In this document: piece by piece, positions 1 through 6,663 of the stretch | How positions within the stretch are numbered: the stretch's first letter is position 1 | Layout: each line of letters starts with the position of its first letter | Assembly: GCA_964385995.1 (NCBI GenBank) | Contig: CAYLRF010000046.1 | Location: 1 to 12,231 of the forward strand | Length of the DNA: 12,231 nucleotides | Reading direction: 5' to 3' | Source: CAYLRF01 sp964385995 | GTDB lineage: Bacteria > Bacillota > Clostridia > Lachnospirales > Lachnospiraceae | Translations under genes and position numbers: made by a program | Notes under the pieces: generated by a model | Database searches by the model: none | What the model was told of the DNA's origin: nothing | Seen by the model: the letters and a program-made list of their open reading frames with translations, nothing else

Positions 1-3
1 GAC

Positions 4-333
4 ATGTACGAAGATGAAGTGGTGCTTTGCGCGGCGAACGCGTACGAGAAAAATTTTTATCTGAATCCCGATTTTGACGCGCTGCCGCAGAGCGTGAAGG
101 ACGAGCTGAAGATCATGTGCGTCCTGTATACGGAGGAGATAAGCGGTATTTTGACGCTTCTTTACGATAAAGAGGGGAATCTTCTCTTTAAAGTCACGGC
201 GAAGGAAGACGATTTCGCCTTTGACGATATCGGAAGCGCTCTTAAGATTAAGGATCTTCGCGAGAAGAAAAAGGATCTTTTGACCGCGCTTGAGCTTTAT
301 TACAGAGTTTTCTTTCTCGGGGAGGAAGTTTAA
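4..333 (+). CDS. DUF6145-like small hypothetical protein
   Basis: This encodes a soluble protein of about 109 residues with no signal peptide or membrane segment. The N-terminal stretch VVLCAANAYEKNFY and the following DELKIMCVLYTEEISGI resemble, from memory, the DUF6145 family of Lachnospiraceae, whose function is unknown. The protein is acidic and mixed alpha/beta in appearance, with a charged C-terminal helical segment (about residues 78-105). Only three bases precede the ATG and they form an in-frame codon, so the true start and its ribosome binding site cannot be judged; the gene could begin slightly outside the window. It lies 74 bases upstream of coaX on the same strand, and I recall this order from Lachnospiraceae genomes, which suggests one housekeeping operon. 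The coding call is firm; the family name is recognition without a search. Confidence 0.8.
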   Translation: MYEDEVVLCAANAYEKNFYLNPDFDALPQSVKDELKIMCVLYTEEISGILTLLYDKEGNLLFKVTAKEDDFAFDDIGSALKIKDLREKKKDLLTALELYYRVFFLGEEV

Positions 334-407
334 ACGCGCGGACGCTCTGACGCGTGACTGCCGGAGCGAATTTTAAAATCTGTCATCACATATTCGGAGG
401 TTTTTTA

Positions 408-1184
408 ATGCTGCTTGCCGTGGACGTGGGTAACACGCATATTTCACTCGGAGTTTTCGACGGAAAGGATTTAAAGGCCACATTTCGCATGACGGCCAAA
501 CAGCCCCGCACGTCGGACGAATACGGGATCGGGCTGTGCGATCTTTTGGTGCACAGAAATTTCAGCATATCCGATATCGACGACGTGATCATCTCCTCGG
601 TCGTGCCGGATATCATGCACTCTCTGGGAAGCGCCATTATCAAGTATTTCAACGTGAGGCCCATAGTCCCCTCAAATCTCGAGATGGGGCTTAAGATCAA
701 TACCGAACATCCCAAGGAGATAGGAACCGACAGGATAGTGGATGCCGTGGCGGCTTATGAGAAATATAAAGGGCCGGTGATTGTCATTGATTTCGGCACC
801 GCCACCACCTACGATGTGGTGAGTGAGGACGGCGTGTTCGAGGGCGGACTCATTTCCACCGGCATACGCACGAGCGCGAGGGCGCTGTGGTCGGGAGCGG
901 CCATGCTGCCCGAGATAGAGATCAAAAAGCCGCGCGACATCATAGGTAAGGAGACGGTGTCTTCCATGCAGGGGGGACTGGTGTTCGGATATATCGGCCA
1001 GGTGGAGTATATCGTGCGCAGGCTGAAGGAAGCGGGATACGAGAAAGCCACGACGGTGGCGACGGGGGGCCTCGGCAATATCATCGTGCCGGAGACCGAG
1101 GCGATAGACGTTTACGATCCGCACCTTACTATGGACGGACTGCGAATCATATACGAAAAGAGGGCGGGGAGGCGTAAGGATTAG
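408..1184 (+). CDS. coaX: Type III pantothenate kinase
   Basis: This enzyme phosphorylates pantothenate with ATP, the first step of coenzyme A synthesis, in the cytoplasm. The protein is 258 residues, normal for CoaX. Visible motifs are the N-terminal phosphate-binding DVGNT (residues 6-10), the catalytic GTDRI with Asp108, IDFGTATT (127-134) and ATGG (218-221), typical of the ASKHA-fold type III kinases. I chose the ATG at 408 because it follows a CGGAGG site (395-400) at seven bases and puts the family's usual MLLAVDVGNT at the N terminus; an in-frame ATG at 354 would add 18 residues unlike the family and has no ribosome binding site. One oddity is GGLISTGI (146-153), where relatives usually carry a Pro before the Gly. 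The dusB start lies only four bases after the stop, so the two are almost certainly co-transcribed. Confidence 0.96.
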   Translation: MLLAVDVGNTHISLGVFDGKDLKATFRMTAKQPRTSDEYGIGLCDLLVHRNFSISDIDDVIISSVVPDIMHSLGSAIIKYFNVRPIVPSNLEMGLKINTEHPKEIGTDRIVDAVAAYEKYKGPVIVIDFGTATTYDVVSEDGVFEGGLISTGIRTSARALWSGAAMLPEIEIKKPRDIIGKETVSSMQGGLVFGYIGQVEYIVRRLKEAGYEKATTVATGGLGNIIVPETEAIDVYDPHLTMDGLRIIYEKRAGRRKD

Positions 1185-1188
1185 GAAG

Positions 1189-2172
1189 GTGCGGGCAGAA
1201 GATCGCGTAACGGCTATAGGAGGCGTGACGCTTACGAGTCCCTATATCTTAGCTCCCATGGCGGGCGTGACTGATATGCCGTTTCGTCTGCTGTGCAAAA
1301 GGCAGGGTGCGGCTTTGGTCTGTACGGAGATGGTGAGCGCGAACGCGCTGCATTACGGAAGTCTTCGCACCGAGGGGCTTTTAAGGACCGGCCCTGAGGA
1401 AAGACCCGTGTCCGTCCAGATATTCGGTTCCGACCCCGAGATCATGGGGGAGGCGGCGGCGTACTTAAGCGAGCTTCCGATCGACATAATCGATATAAAT
1501 ATGGGCTGTCCCGTGCCCAAGGTGGTAAAAAACGGCGAGGGGTGCGCTCTCATGCTCGATGTAAGGCTCGCCGCCTCCGTCACAAGAAGCGTCGTAAAAA
1601 ACTCGGCGAAGCCCGTCACCGTGAAGATGAGAAAGGGCTTTGACGACGTCCACGCAAATGCCGTGGAAATCGCGAAAGCCGCCGAGGACGCGGGGGCGTC
1701 GGCCGTGACGGTACACGCGAGGACGAGACAGCAGTACTACTCGGGCAGGGCGGATCTTGATATCATACGCCGCGTAAAGGAAGCGGTAAGCATACCTGTC
1801 ATAGGTAACGGGGATGTGACTTCCCCTGAGGCCGCCGTCCGCATGACGCGCGAGACCGGCTGTGACGGCGTCATGATAGGACGGGCCGCGAGGGGCGATC
1901 CGTGGATATTTTCACGGATCCTGACGTATGAAAAGACGGGGAAGGTGCCTCCCGCGCCGTCGGCGAAGGAGAGAAAGCAAATGGCCCTTTGCCACGCGGC
2001 CATGCAGATAAATTATAACGGCGAGAGGCAGGGCGTAAGGCAGATGAGAAGCCGCGTGTCATGGTATGTATCGGGGCTTAAAAACGCCGCCGCCGTGCGC
2101 CGCAGGATAAATATGGCGGAAACATTCGTTGAGCTGGAGGAAGCGCTAAAGGAGGTCGGGAAGGATGAATGA
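1189..2172 (+). CDS. dusB: tRNA-dihydrouridine synthase, DusB type
   Basis: This is an FMN-dependent enzyme that reduces specific uridines of tRNA to dihydrouridine using NADPH. The 327-residue length fits the family. The TIM-barrel part shows APMAGVTDMPF (22-32, FMN site), DINMGCPVPKVVKNGEG (102-118) with catalytic Cys107, VKMRKG (145-150), VHARTRQQYYSG (175-186), and the phosphate-binding strands VIGNGDV (204-210) and GVMIGRAARGDPWIF (227-241). The remaining about 85 residues form the usual helical tRNA-binding domain. The start is the GTG at 1189, since the next in-frame ATG would delete the first barrel strand. An AAGGA at 1176-1180 inside the end of coaX supplies a plausible ribosome binding site, suggesting translational coupling. 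Its last codons overlap the start of the next gene. Assignment to DusB rather than another Dus subgroup rests on overall resemblance. Confidence 0.95.
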   Translation: MRAEDRVTAIGGVTLTSPYILAPMAGVTDMPFRLLCKRQGAALVCTEMVSANALHYGSLRTEGLLRTGPEERPVSVQIFGSDPEIMGEAAAYLSELPIDIIDINMGCPVPKVVKNGEGCALMLDVRLAASVTRSVVKNSAKPVTVKMRKGFDDVHANAVEIAKAAEDAGASAVTVHARTRQQYYSGRADLDIIRRVKEAVSIPVIGNGDVTSPEAAVRMTRETGCDGVMIGRAARGDPWIFSRILTYEKTGKVPPAPSAKERKQMALCHAAMQINYNGERQGVRQMRSRVSWYVSGLKNAAAVRRRINMAETFVELEEALKEVGKDE

Positions 2173-4156
2173 AACGGTAAAACGCAGGGAGGACTCGGTA
2201 TTCGGACTGCATTTTGATTTTCACGCGAATACAAATTCACGAGACGTCGGCATACACACGGATCCGGAGAAAATGGAGCGTATGCTTCGGTATGTGAAGC
2301 CGGATTATGTACAGGTGGACACGAAGGGGCACCCGGGATACAGCAGTTACCCCACGAAAGCGGGTGTGACGGCGGACCTCGCGGAGGGTGTCGACAGGCT
2401 CCGCGTCTGGAGGGACGTCACGAGGCGCTGCGGCGTGGCCCTTTACGCGCATCACTCCTCACTCTGGGACGCGGCGGCGGCAGCGCAGCATCCCGAATGG
2501 GCGGTCACGAATGAGAACGGTCGGAAAAGCGACGCGTGGATGTCCATGTTCGGGCCGTACCTTACCGAAAGGCTCATCCCGCAGCTTTTAGAGCTGGCCG
2601 TGGATTATGAGCTGGACGGCGTGTGGATGGACGGGGATGTCTGGGGAGTCGTGCCGGATTACGGACCGGGGGCGCAGGCGGCGTACCGCGCAAAATACGG
2701 AAGATCGATTCCGAAAAGCGACGATGAGGACTTTCCGAGATATATCGAATTTCTCGCGGATACGTTTAAGAAATACCTGAAGACTTATACCGAGGCCGTG
2801 AAAGAGAAGGCGCCGGCTTTTCAGGTATGCTCCAATCATCTCATGAATCAGTTCGACGAAGCGGGAGAGGAAAGTCCGGTAAATCATATATCTTTCGACC
2901 TCGCGCATTTTGAGCTTTTAAGGCTTGAGACGAGGATCGCCGCGAAGGCGGGAAAACCGTGGGACGCCATGTCGTGGTTCGGCAGATTTTTAAAGCCCTT
3001 TGACGCCATGAATATGGACAAACTTCCTCAGACAGATAAGGAAATCCCGCAGCTTATGCAGGAAGCCGCGGTCAGCCTTTCCCTGGGAGGCGGTTTTGAG
3101 TTTTGTCACGGGATATCCGACCGCACCTCAAGCCGGGCGGCGGGAAGATATAAGGCGCTGTCCGAATTTTGCAACGCCCGCAAGAAGTATTGCTTTAAAG
3201 CCGAGCCGATACATCAGGTCGGTATATTTTTCTCGGCCGGGGCGCGGCTTGACTCCGAGGTAAGCGCGGCAAGAGCGGGGAAGATGCAGCCGTTTGACCC
3301 GCTGCTTCAGGAAAATCTGAAACAGATGAACGCGGCTTTAAACGCGGCTCTTTCGGCCGGATTTTCCGCCGAGGTCATCTATCCGAACGAGGATCTTTCG
3401 GTTTGCGGCATGATAGTCGTCCCGAATTACGCCGTCATGACAGAGGATGAGAAGAAAAAGATCACGGATTACGCCAAGTCGGGCGGCCGGGTCATGCTTA
3501 TCGGCCCCGACGCGGCGGCGCATTTCGCGAAAGAAATGAATATCGAAGTTAAGAAAATGCCTGCCGCTTCCGTCTACCCCGAGAAGGACGGGGAGCTTAT
3601 CGGATGGTGCGCCGATTACTGTGAGGTGAAAGGCGAGGGCAAAGTTTTGGCGGATATGTATACGGATGAATTCGGCGAGAAAGAGCCGATCCCGGCCGTC
3701 TTCGAGGCGGGTGTCGGGGAAGGAAAGATCCGGGCAGTCGCCTTCTCGCTTTTAAGCGACGAGGTGAAGACCAGTAAAGGCGTGAGGCTTTCGATGCCCG
3801 CGGGACTTCGGACATTTACCGCAGGTGTGATGAAGGATCTTTGGCCGGATCCCGCCGTGAGGGTAAGCGGCTCCTCGTTCGTCGATGTGGTTCTTATGAA
3901 AAAAGACGGGATGACATGTGTGAATCTCATAAACATGCTGTGCGGGTCGCCGATTTACGCGTTTCGCGAAATGCCTGTCAGTATGGATGAGATACCGCCG
4001 CTTTCGGATCTGCGCGTGGAGCTTAAATATCCTACTGCGCCGCGCGCGGTCACGCTGGAGCCGGAGCACAGGCCGCTTTCATTTACCTATGAGGACGGCC
4101 GAGTGAAATTCGCGCTTGACAGGCTCTACATACATTCGGTGATAACCGTGAAGTGA
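2165..4156 (+). CDS. Putative glycoside hydrolase with barrel plus GATase-like domain
   Basis: This 663-residue protein has no signal peptide or membrane segment, so it should act in the cytoplasm on imported oligosaccharides. Residues about 11-335 look like a TIM-barrel hydrolase domain: LHFDFHANTNSRDVGI (15-30), PDYVQVDTKGHPGYSSYPTK (46-65), WRDVTRRCGVALYAHHSSLW (82-101) and DGVWMDGDVWG (151-161), whose acidic residues at the end of a strand are catalytic candidates. Residues about 345-560 resemble the Rossmann-like beta-galactosidase trimerisation domain (VIYPNEDLSVCGMIVVPNYA, 404-423; SGGRVMLIGP, 439-448), followed by a beta-rich C-terminal part. This is the layout of uncharacterised alpha-fucosidase-like or GHL6-like proteins; the substrate is unknown. 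An AAAGGAGG at 2148-2155 lies nine bases before the ATG, inside dusB, and the gene overlaps the dusB stop by eight bases. It converges with the regulator downstream. Confidence 0.85.
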   Translation: MNETVKRREDSVFGLHFDFHANTNSRDVGIHTDPEKMERMLRYVKPDYVQVDTKGHPGYSSYPTKAGVTADLAEGVDRLRVWRDVTRRCGVALYAHHSSLWDAAAAAQHPEWAVTNENGRKSDAWMSMFGPYLTERLIPQLLELAVDYELDGVWMDGDVWGVVPDYGPGAQAAYRAKYGRSIPKSDDEDFPRYIEFLADTFKKYLKTYTEAVKEKAPAFQVCSNHLMNQFDEAGEESPVNHISFDLAHFELLRLETRIAAKAGKPWDAMSWFGRFLKPFDAMNMDKLPQTDKEIPQLMQEAAVSLSLGGGFEFCHGISDRTSSRAAGRYKALSEFCNARKKYCFKAEPIHQVGIFFSAGARLDSEVSAARAGKMQPFDPLLQENLKQMNAALNAALSAGFSAEVIYPNEDLSVCGMIVVPNYAVMTEDEKKKITDYAKSGGRVMLIGPDAAAHFAKEMNIEVKKMPAASVYPEKDGELIGWCADYCEVKGEGKVLADMYTDEFGEKEPIPAVFEAGVGEGKIRAVAFSLLSDEVKTSKGVRLSMPAGLRTFTAGVMKDLWPDPAVRVSGSSFVDVVLMKKDGMTCVNLINMLCGSPIYAFREMPVSMDEIPPLSDLRVELKYPTAPRAVTLEPEHRPLSFTYEDGRVKFALDRLYIHSVITVK

Positions 4157-4162
4157 AGGAAG

Positions 4163-4236
4163 ATTCGCCCGCCTTACCCGCCCGTTTTCACTTTTCACCC
4201 GTCTGTTTTCGATACCGCCGGATGATGCGGGCGAAT
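4163..4236. terminator. Possible bidirectional terminator-like inverted repeat
   Basis: In the 123-base gap between the convergent hydrolase and regulator genes, ATTCGCCCGC (4163-4172) and GCGGGCGAAT (4227-4236) are perfect 10-base reverse complements separated by 54 bases. The position suggests a shared stop for both transcripts. Against this, the loop is long and neither arm is followed by a run of T in either direction, so it is not a classic intrinsic terminator. A shorter alternative stem, CCGC (4215-4218) with GCGG (4227-4230), would compete with it. Nothing else stands out in the gap. Confidence 0.3.
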
Positions 4237-4279
4237 AAAGGCCGCAAAAAACAGCCGGCGTGAAAGCGGAGAAGGAGAA

Positions 4280-5443
4280 TTACTTTTTCTTGCGGGTCCT
4301 GGACGGGGCGGCCAGGCTCAGTTTCTCGAAAGGATTGTGGTTTCCGAATACCAGCCGCACCATTTCCAAAAGCTGTCTTCTGCCCGCGACTCCCAGTTTT
4401 TCGAAAATGCGGTTTCTCCGGTAACGGAGCGATCCCTCCGAGATGAAGCGGCGGTCGCATATTTCCGAGTTATTATATCCCTCGCAGTAATCCGACAGTA
4501 TCTCCGCGTCTGTTCTGTCCAGACTGATGAGGCACCTTTCCATCGCCTCAAGGGGCGCGATCATCTCATTGTCGTAATAATGATCCTCGAATATCGGAAG
4601 GTCGGGGGCCGCTTTACTGAGAACCGGGCGGCACCCGGTGCTTTCGCGGACATGTATGCGGCAGGGTACAGTGACGCGGCAGACGAGATTGCCGGAGATA
4701 TCTTTTCTGAGGCATTGCCATACGGTAAACGTCTGTTTTCCCACCATGTTCATATCCATGTCGGTCGACGTGATGCCGGGAATGTGAAAACGCCCTATCA
4801 TCATGTTGCCGAAGCCCGCCACATAGAGCTGATCGGGCACCTTAATGCCGTTGGTTTCCAGAGCGTTTACGAGACTTACGGCGATGACGTCGTTGGGTGT
4901 CAGGACAGCGTCGTAATTTAAGGCATTCGGCACGAACGCGTCGATACACGTCTTCGGATCCTTCAGCCATGAATATTCGTCCGCGATATCGTGGTTTATC
5001 TCAAATACCCGCATGGTCTCACAGGCCGCCTGCAGTCTCATCCTGTCGTTAAGCGAGCGGTAACCGAAGCCTACGAGGGCTATCCGTCTGCGGCCGCACC
5101 CGTAGAGGTAATTTATCATCTGCCGCGCCTCTTCCTTGCGAGAGGGGGAGGAGCAGGAAATGCCCGAATCGAACTGTTCGCCGTCATTTCCCGCGAGCAC
5201 TATGCGAAGATGAGCTTCCCTTAGCCGGTTTATGGCCTCGCGCAGGAATTTCTCGTCTGTGCCCGATAAGACGACGGGATCTTTGCACGACTCGGCAAGT
5301 TTCGGGATGTCATCGGGAGAATGTACCTGAAGCGCCATCCCCGCGTTCGCGCACGCTCCCGTAAGCCCCGACATAAGGGACTCCCATTTGACATAAGCTT
5401 TTCCGCGATTGTCGAAAATCGCGTGAACTACGGTTCTGCTCAT
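4280..5443 (-). CDS. Transcription regulator: LacI/GalR-type sensor with C-terminal LuxR-type HTH
   Basis: This 387-residue regulator probably senses a small sugar-like ligand and controls the divergent catabolic operon. Residues about 1-270 read as a periplasmic-binding-protein type I sensor of the LacI/GalR kind: YGCGRRRIALVGFG (114-127), LNYDAVLTPNDVIAVSLVNA (175-194), NGIKVPDQLYVAGFGN (198-213) and ITSTDMDMNMVGKQ (224-237) match its usual blocks. There is no N-terminal LacI helix-turn-helix. Instead residues about 308-366 form a LuxR/GerE-like domain: LDRTDAEILSDYCEGYNNSE (308-327), then ISEGSLRYRRNRIFEKLGVA (334-353) and RRQLLEMV (355-362). A basic tail (SRTRKKK) ends the protein. The start has AGAGG five bases upstream. 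The order of domains is the reverse of classic LacI proteins. The gene is convergent with the hydrolase gene and divergent from the operon beginning at 5641. Confidence 0.88.
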   Translation of the reverse strand: MSRTVVHAIFDNRGKAYVKWESLMSGLTGACANAGMALQVHSPDDIPKLAESCKDPVVLSGTDEKFLREAINRLREAHLRIVLAGNDGEQFDSGISCSSPSRKEEARQMINYLYGCGRRRIALVGFGYRSLNDRMRLQAACETMRVFEINHDIADEYSWLKDPKTCIDAFVPNALNYDAVLTPNDVIAVSLVNALETNGIKVPDQLYVAGFGNMMIGRFHIPGITSTDMDMNMVGKQTFTVWQCLRKDISGNLVCRVTVPCRIHVRESTGCRPVLSKAAPDLPIFEDHYYDNEMIAPLEAMERCLISLDRTDAEILSDYCEGYNNSEICDRRFISEGSLRYRRNRIFEKLGVAGRRQLLEMVRLVFGNHNPFEKLSLAAPSRTRKKK

Positions 5444-5476
5444 ACTTACCTCTTTTCATGTGAAAGGTAACATTTA

Positions 5477-5504
5477 ATTTTATCACTACCGGCGCGAATT
5501 ACAA
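5477..5504 (-). promoter_or_regulatory. Candidate promoter of the regulator gene
   Basis: On the minus strand TTGTAA (5499-5504) and TAAAAT (5477-5482) form a fair sigma-A type -35/-10 pair with a 16-base spacer. Transcription would begin near 5470, giving a short leader before the ATG at 5443. The leader contains the palindrome TTTCA-TG-TGAAA, and AATGTTAC lies at the expected start site, both suitable for autoregulation. Inferred by eye only. Confidence 0.45.
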
Positions 5505-5540
5505 TGCTAAAATTTCGGTTTTATTTTTCATTTTCTCACA

Positions 5541-5569
5541 TTGTGAAACGTTGAGTATGGTGGTAATGT
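5541..5569 (+). promoter_or_regulatory. Candidate promoter of the catabolic operon
   Basis: TTGTGA (5541-5546) and TAATGT (5564-5569) lie 17 bases apart, and TGG directly before the -10 gives an extended -10 element (TGN). The -10 match is poor, as expected for a promoter that needs an activator. The -35 overlaps the palindrome TCACA-T-TGTGA and the -10 overlaps AATGTTAC. The start would fall near 5576, leaving about 65 bases of leader with AAGGAGG at 5624-5630. Confidence 0.4.
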
Positions 5570-5640
5570 TACATCGTCAGAGTAGATGTGAGACGGAGCA
5601 GACGTCAACATGCGGTAAAAAGTAAGGAGGAGGTTAAAAA

Positions 5641-6525
5641 ATGCCGAGTTTCATGCGGGTGGCTCCCGACATAGAGCTTCTTAAGGTGCCGCTAGGGCCC
5701 ATCTGGACGGGCGTTTATCTGGTGCTTGGAGAGCGTAACTACCTGATAGACAGCGCCTCGTCCGATTCCGACGCGAGAGACATCATCCTCCCCGCGCTGA
5801 AGGAGAGGGGATTTTCAAGCGAGGACATCACGTGGCTTTTATGTACTCACTGCCACGGGGATCATGTGGGAGGGCATTACGTACTTTGCGAAAACGGATT
5901 TTACCCCGTCTGCTTTAGCTCTTCGGCGGCCAAACTTCGCGACCCGCTCCTTTACAGCAAAAAGATACGCGCGGCGTTTCCCGATCACAGTCCCGAGGCG
6001 CCCGCCGGTTTAAAGGGCTGCGAGCCCGTGAGACTGGTAAAGGATAACGAGCTTATCGGAGGGTATCTGCGGCTCATTCACACACCGGGGCACGACACCG
6101 ATACGGTCTGTTTTCTGGACGAGCGCACCGGGTCGCTTATAAGCGGCGATTCGCTCCAATGGAACGGCACCGTAACTCAGGGCACGGCTCTCGTGATGGA
6201 TCTTAAAGGATACAGGCAGAGCATTAAAAAACTGCTCACGCTTGATATTCGGCGCATCTTATGCGCTCACCCGTATCTTCCCGTGGGAGAAAAGATCGAG
6301 GGCGCGGAAAGTTCAAAGGCGGCCCTAAGCGAGTGCGCGGCTATCATGGATGAATACGAGGCTTTCATCCTCGGAGAGTGGGACGGCGGGTGCCGCGACG
6401 CGGCGCTTCTCGCTGAAAAGCTTGTGGATCATGTGGGAGGAAAACGGCCGGAACACCTGTTTTTGCCGCTTCATACGGTGCGGGAGATACTCACAAAGGC
6501 TGGTCACCCCACGTTTGTTTCTTAA
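5641..6525 (+). CDS. Metallo-beta-lactamase-fold hydrolase, possible lactonase
   Basis: This 294-residue cytoplasmic hydrolase carries the zinc ligands of the metallo-beta-lactamase fold: THCHGDHVGG (69-78, the HxHxDH motif with His70, His72, Asp74 and His75), HTPGHD (147-152, His151), GDS (169-171, Asp170) and a final His210 in CAHPYLP. The C-terminal about 75 residues are a helical extension. Members of this fold include lactonases, glyoxalase II and thioesterases. As first gene of an operon with a dehydrogenase and an aldonate-type dehydratase, opening a sugar lactone is a reasonable role, but it is inferred from context only. AAGGAGG (5624-5630) sits ten bases before the ATG. The gene is divergent from the regulator and probably carries the operon's main promoter. 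Its last seven codons lie inside a repeat that recurs after the stop codon. Confidence 0.9.
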   Translation: MPSFMRVAPDIELLKVPLGPIWTGVYLVLGERNYLIDSASSDSDARDIILPALKERGFSSEDITWLLCTHCHGDHVGGHYVLCENGFYPVCFSSSAAKLRDPLLYSKKIRAAFPDHSPEAPAGLKGCEPVRLVKDNELIGGYLRLIHTPGHDTDTVCFLDERTGSLISGDSLQWNGTVTQGTALVMDLKGYRQSIKKLLTLDIRRILCAHPYLPVGEKIEGAESSKAALSECAAIMDEYEAFILGEWDGGCRDAALLAEKLVDHVGGKRPEHLFLPLHTVREILTKAGHPTFVS

Positions 6526-6607
6526 AGTTTTCGAAAGGGAATAGACACCCGCATTTCCTCTCAGGTTCGGGGTCATCCCACGCTTGTTTTTAAAGTTTTT
6601 TAAAAGG
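6502..6607 (+). repeat. Imperfect direct repeat straddling the stop codon of the hydrolase gene
   Basis: A block of about 37 bases at 6502-6538 (starting GGTCACCCCACGTTTGTTT, ending GAAAGG) recurs at 6571-6607 (starting GGTCATCCCACGCTTGTTT, ending AAAAGG), 69 bases later. Both contain TTAAAGTTTT. They differ at about six positions including one single-base gap. The first copy encodes the last residues GHPTFVS and the stop; the second is non-coding. This suggests a diverged tandem duplication or two copies of an intergenic repeat. Confidence 0.7.
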
Positions 6608-6609
6608 CA

Positions 6610-6647
6610 GACCGCACCGGCGGTCAAAGGCAGTGTAGCTGTTACAC
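6610..6647 (+). other. Two short hairpins upstream of the dehydrogenase gene
   Basis: GACCGC-ACCG-GCGGTC (6610-6625) and GTGTA-GCTGT-TACAC (6633-6647) are adjacent perfect inverted repeats just ahead of the next gene's ribosome binding site (GAAAGG, 6649-6654). Neither is followed by a T run, so they are not intrinsic terminators. They could stabilise or process the messenger between the first and second gene of the operon. Confidence 0.35.
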
Positions 6648-6663
6648 GGAAAGGATTATTTTT

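Larger units (their letters stand above)
5454..5572. promoter_or_regulatory. Candidate operators in the divergent intergenic region
   Basis: Between the regulator and the operon lie two kinds of repeated site. First, TTTCA-TG-TGAAA (5454-5465) and TCACA-T-TGTGA (5536-5546) are perfect short palindromes that share TGTGAAA on the plus strand (5459-5465 and 5542-5548). Second, GTAACATT (5467-5474) and AATGTTAC (5565-5572) are exact reverse complements 90 bases apart, so AATGTTAC reads in the direction of transcription near the start of both divergent transcripts; the right copy is itself nearly palindromic (GTAA-TG-TTAC, 5563-5572). A regulator that binds as a dimer could use either set. Which one is real cannot be told from one genome. 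Confidence 0.4.

Noticed and set aside
334..355. ACGCG/CGCGT inverted repeat after the first gene as a terminator
   Set aside because: The stem is only five bases with a twelve-base loop and no T run follows; the downstream genes look co-transcribed.
354..407. An upstream in-frame ATG adding 18 residues to CoaX
   Set aside because: It lacks a ribosome binding site, while CGGAGG precedes the ATG at 408 and the family begins with the DVGNT strand.
4337..4921. A 194-codon open frame on the plus strand inside the regulator gene
   Set aside because: It is the complement of a gene with good sensor and helix-turn-helix motifs; its protein is unrecognisable.
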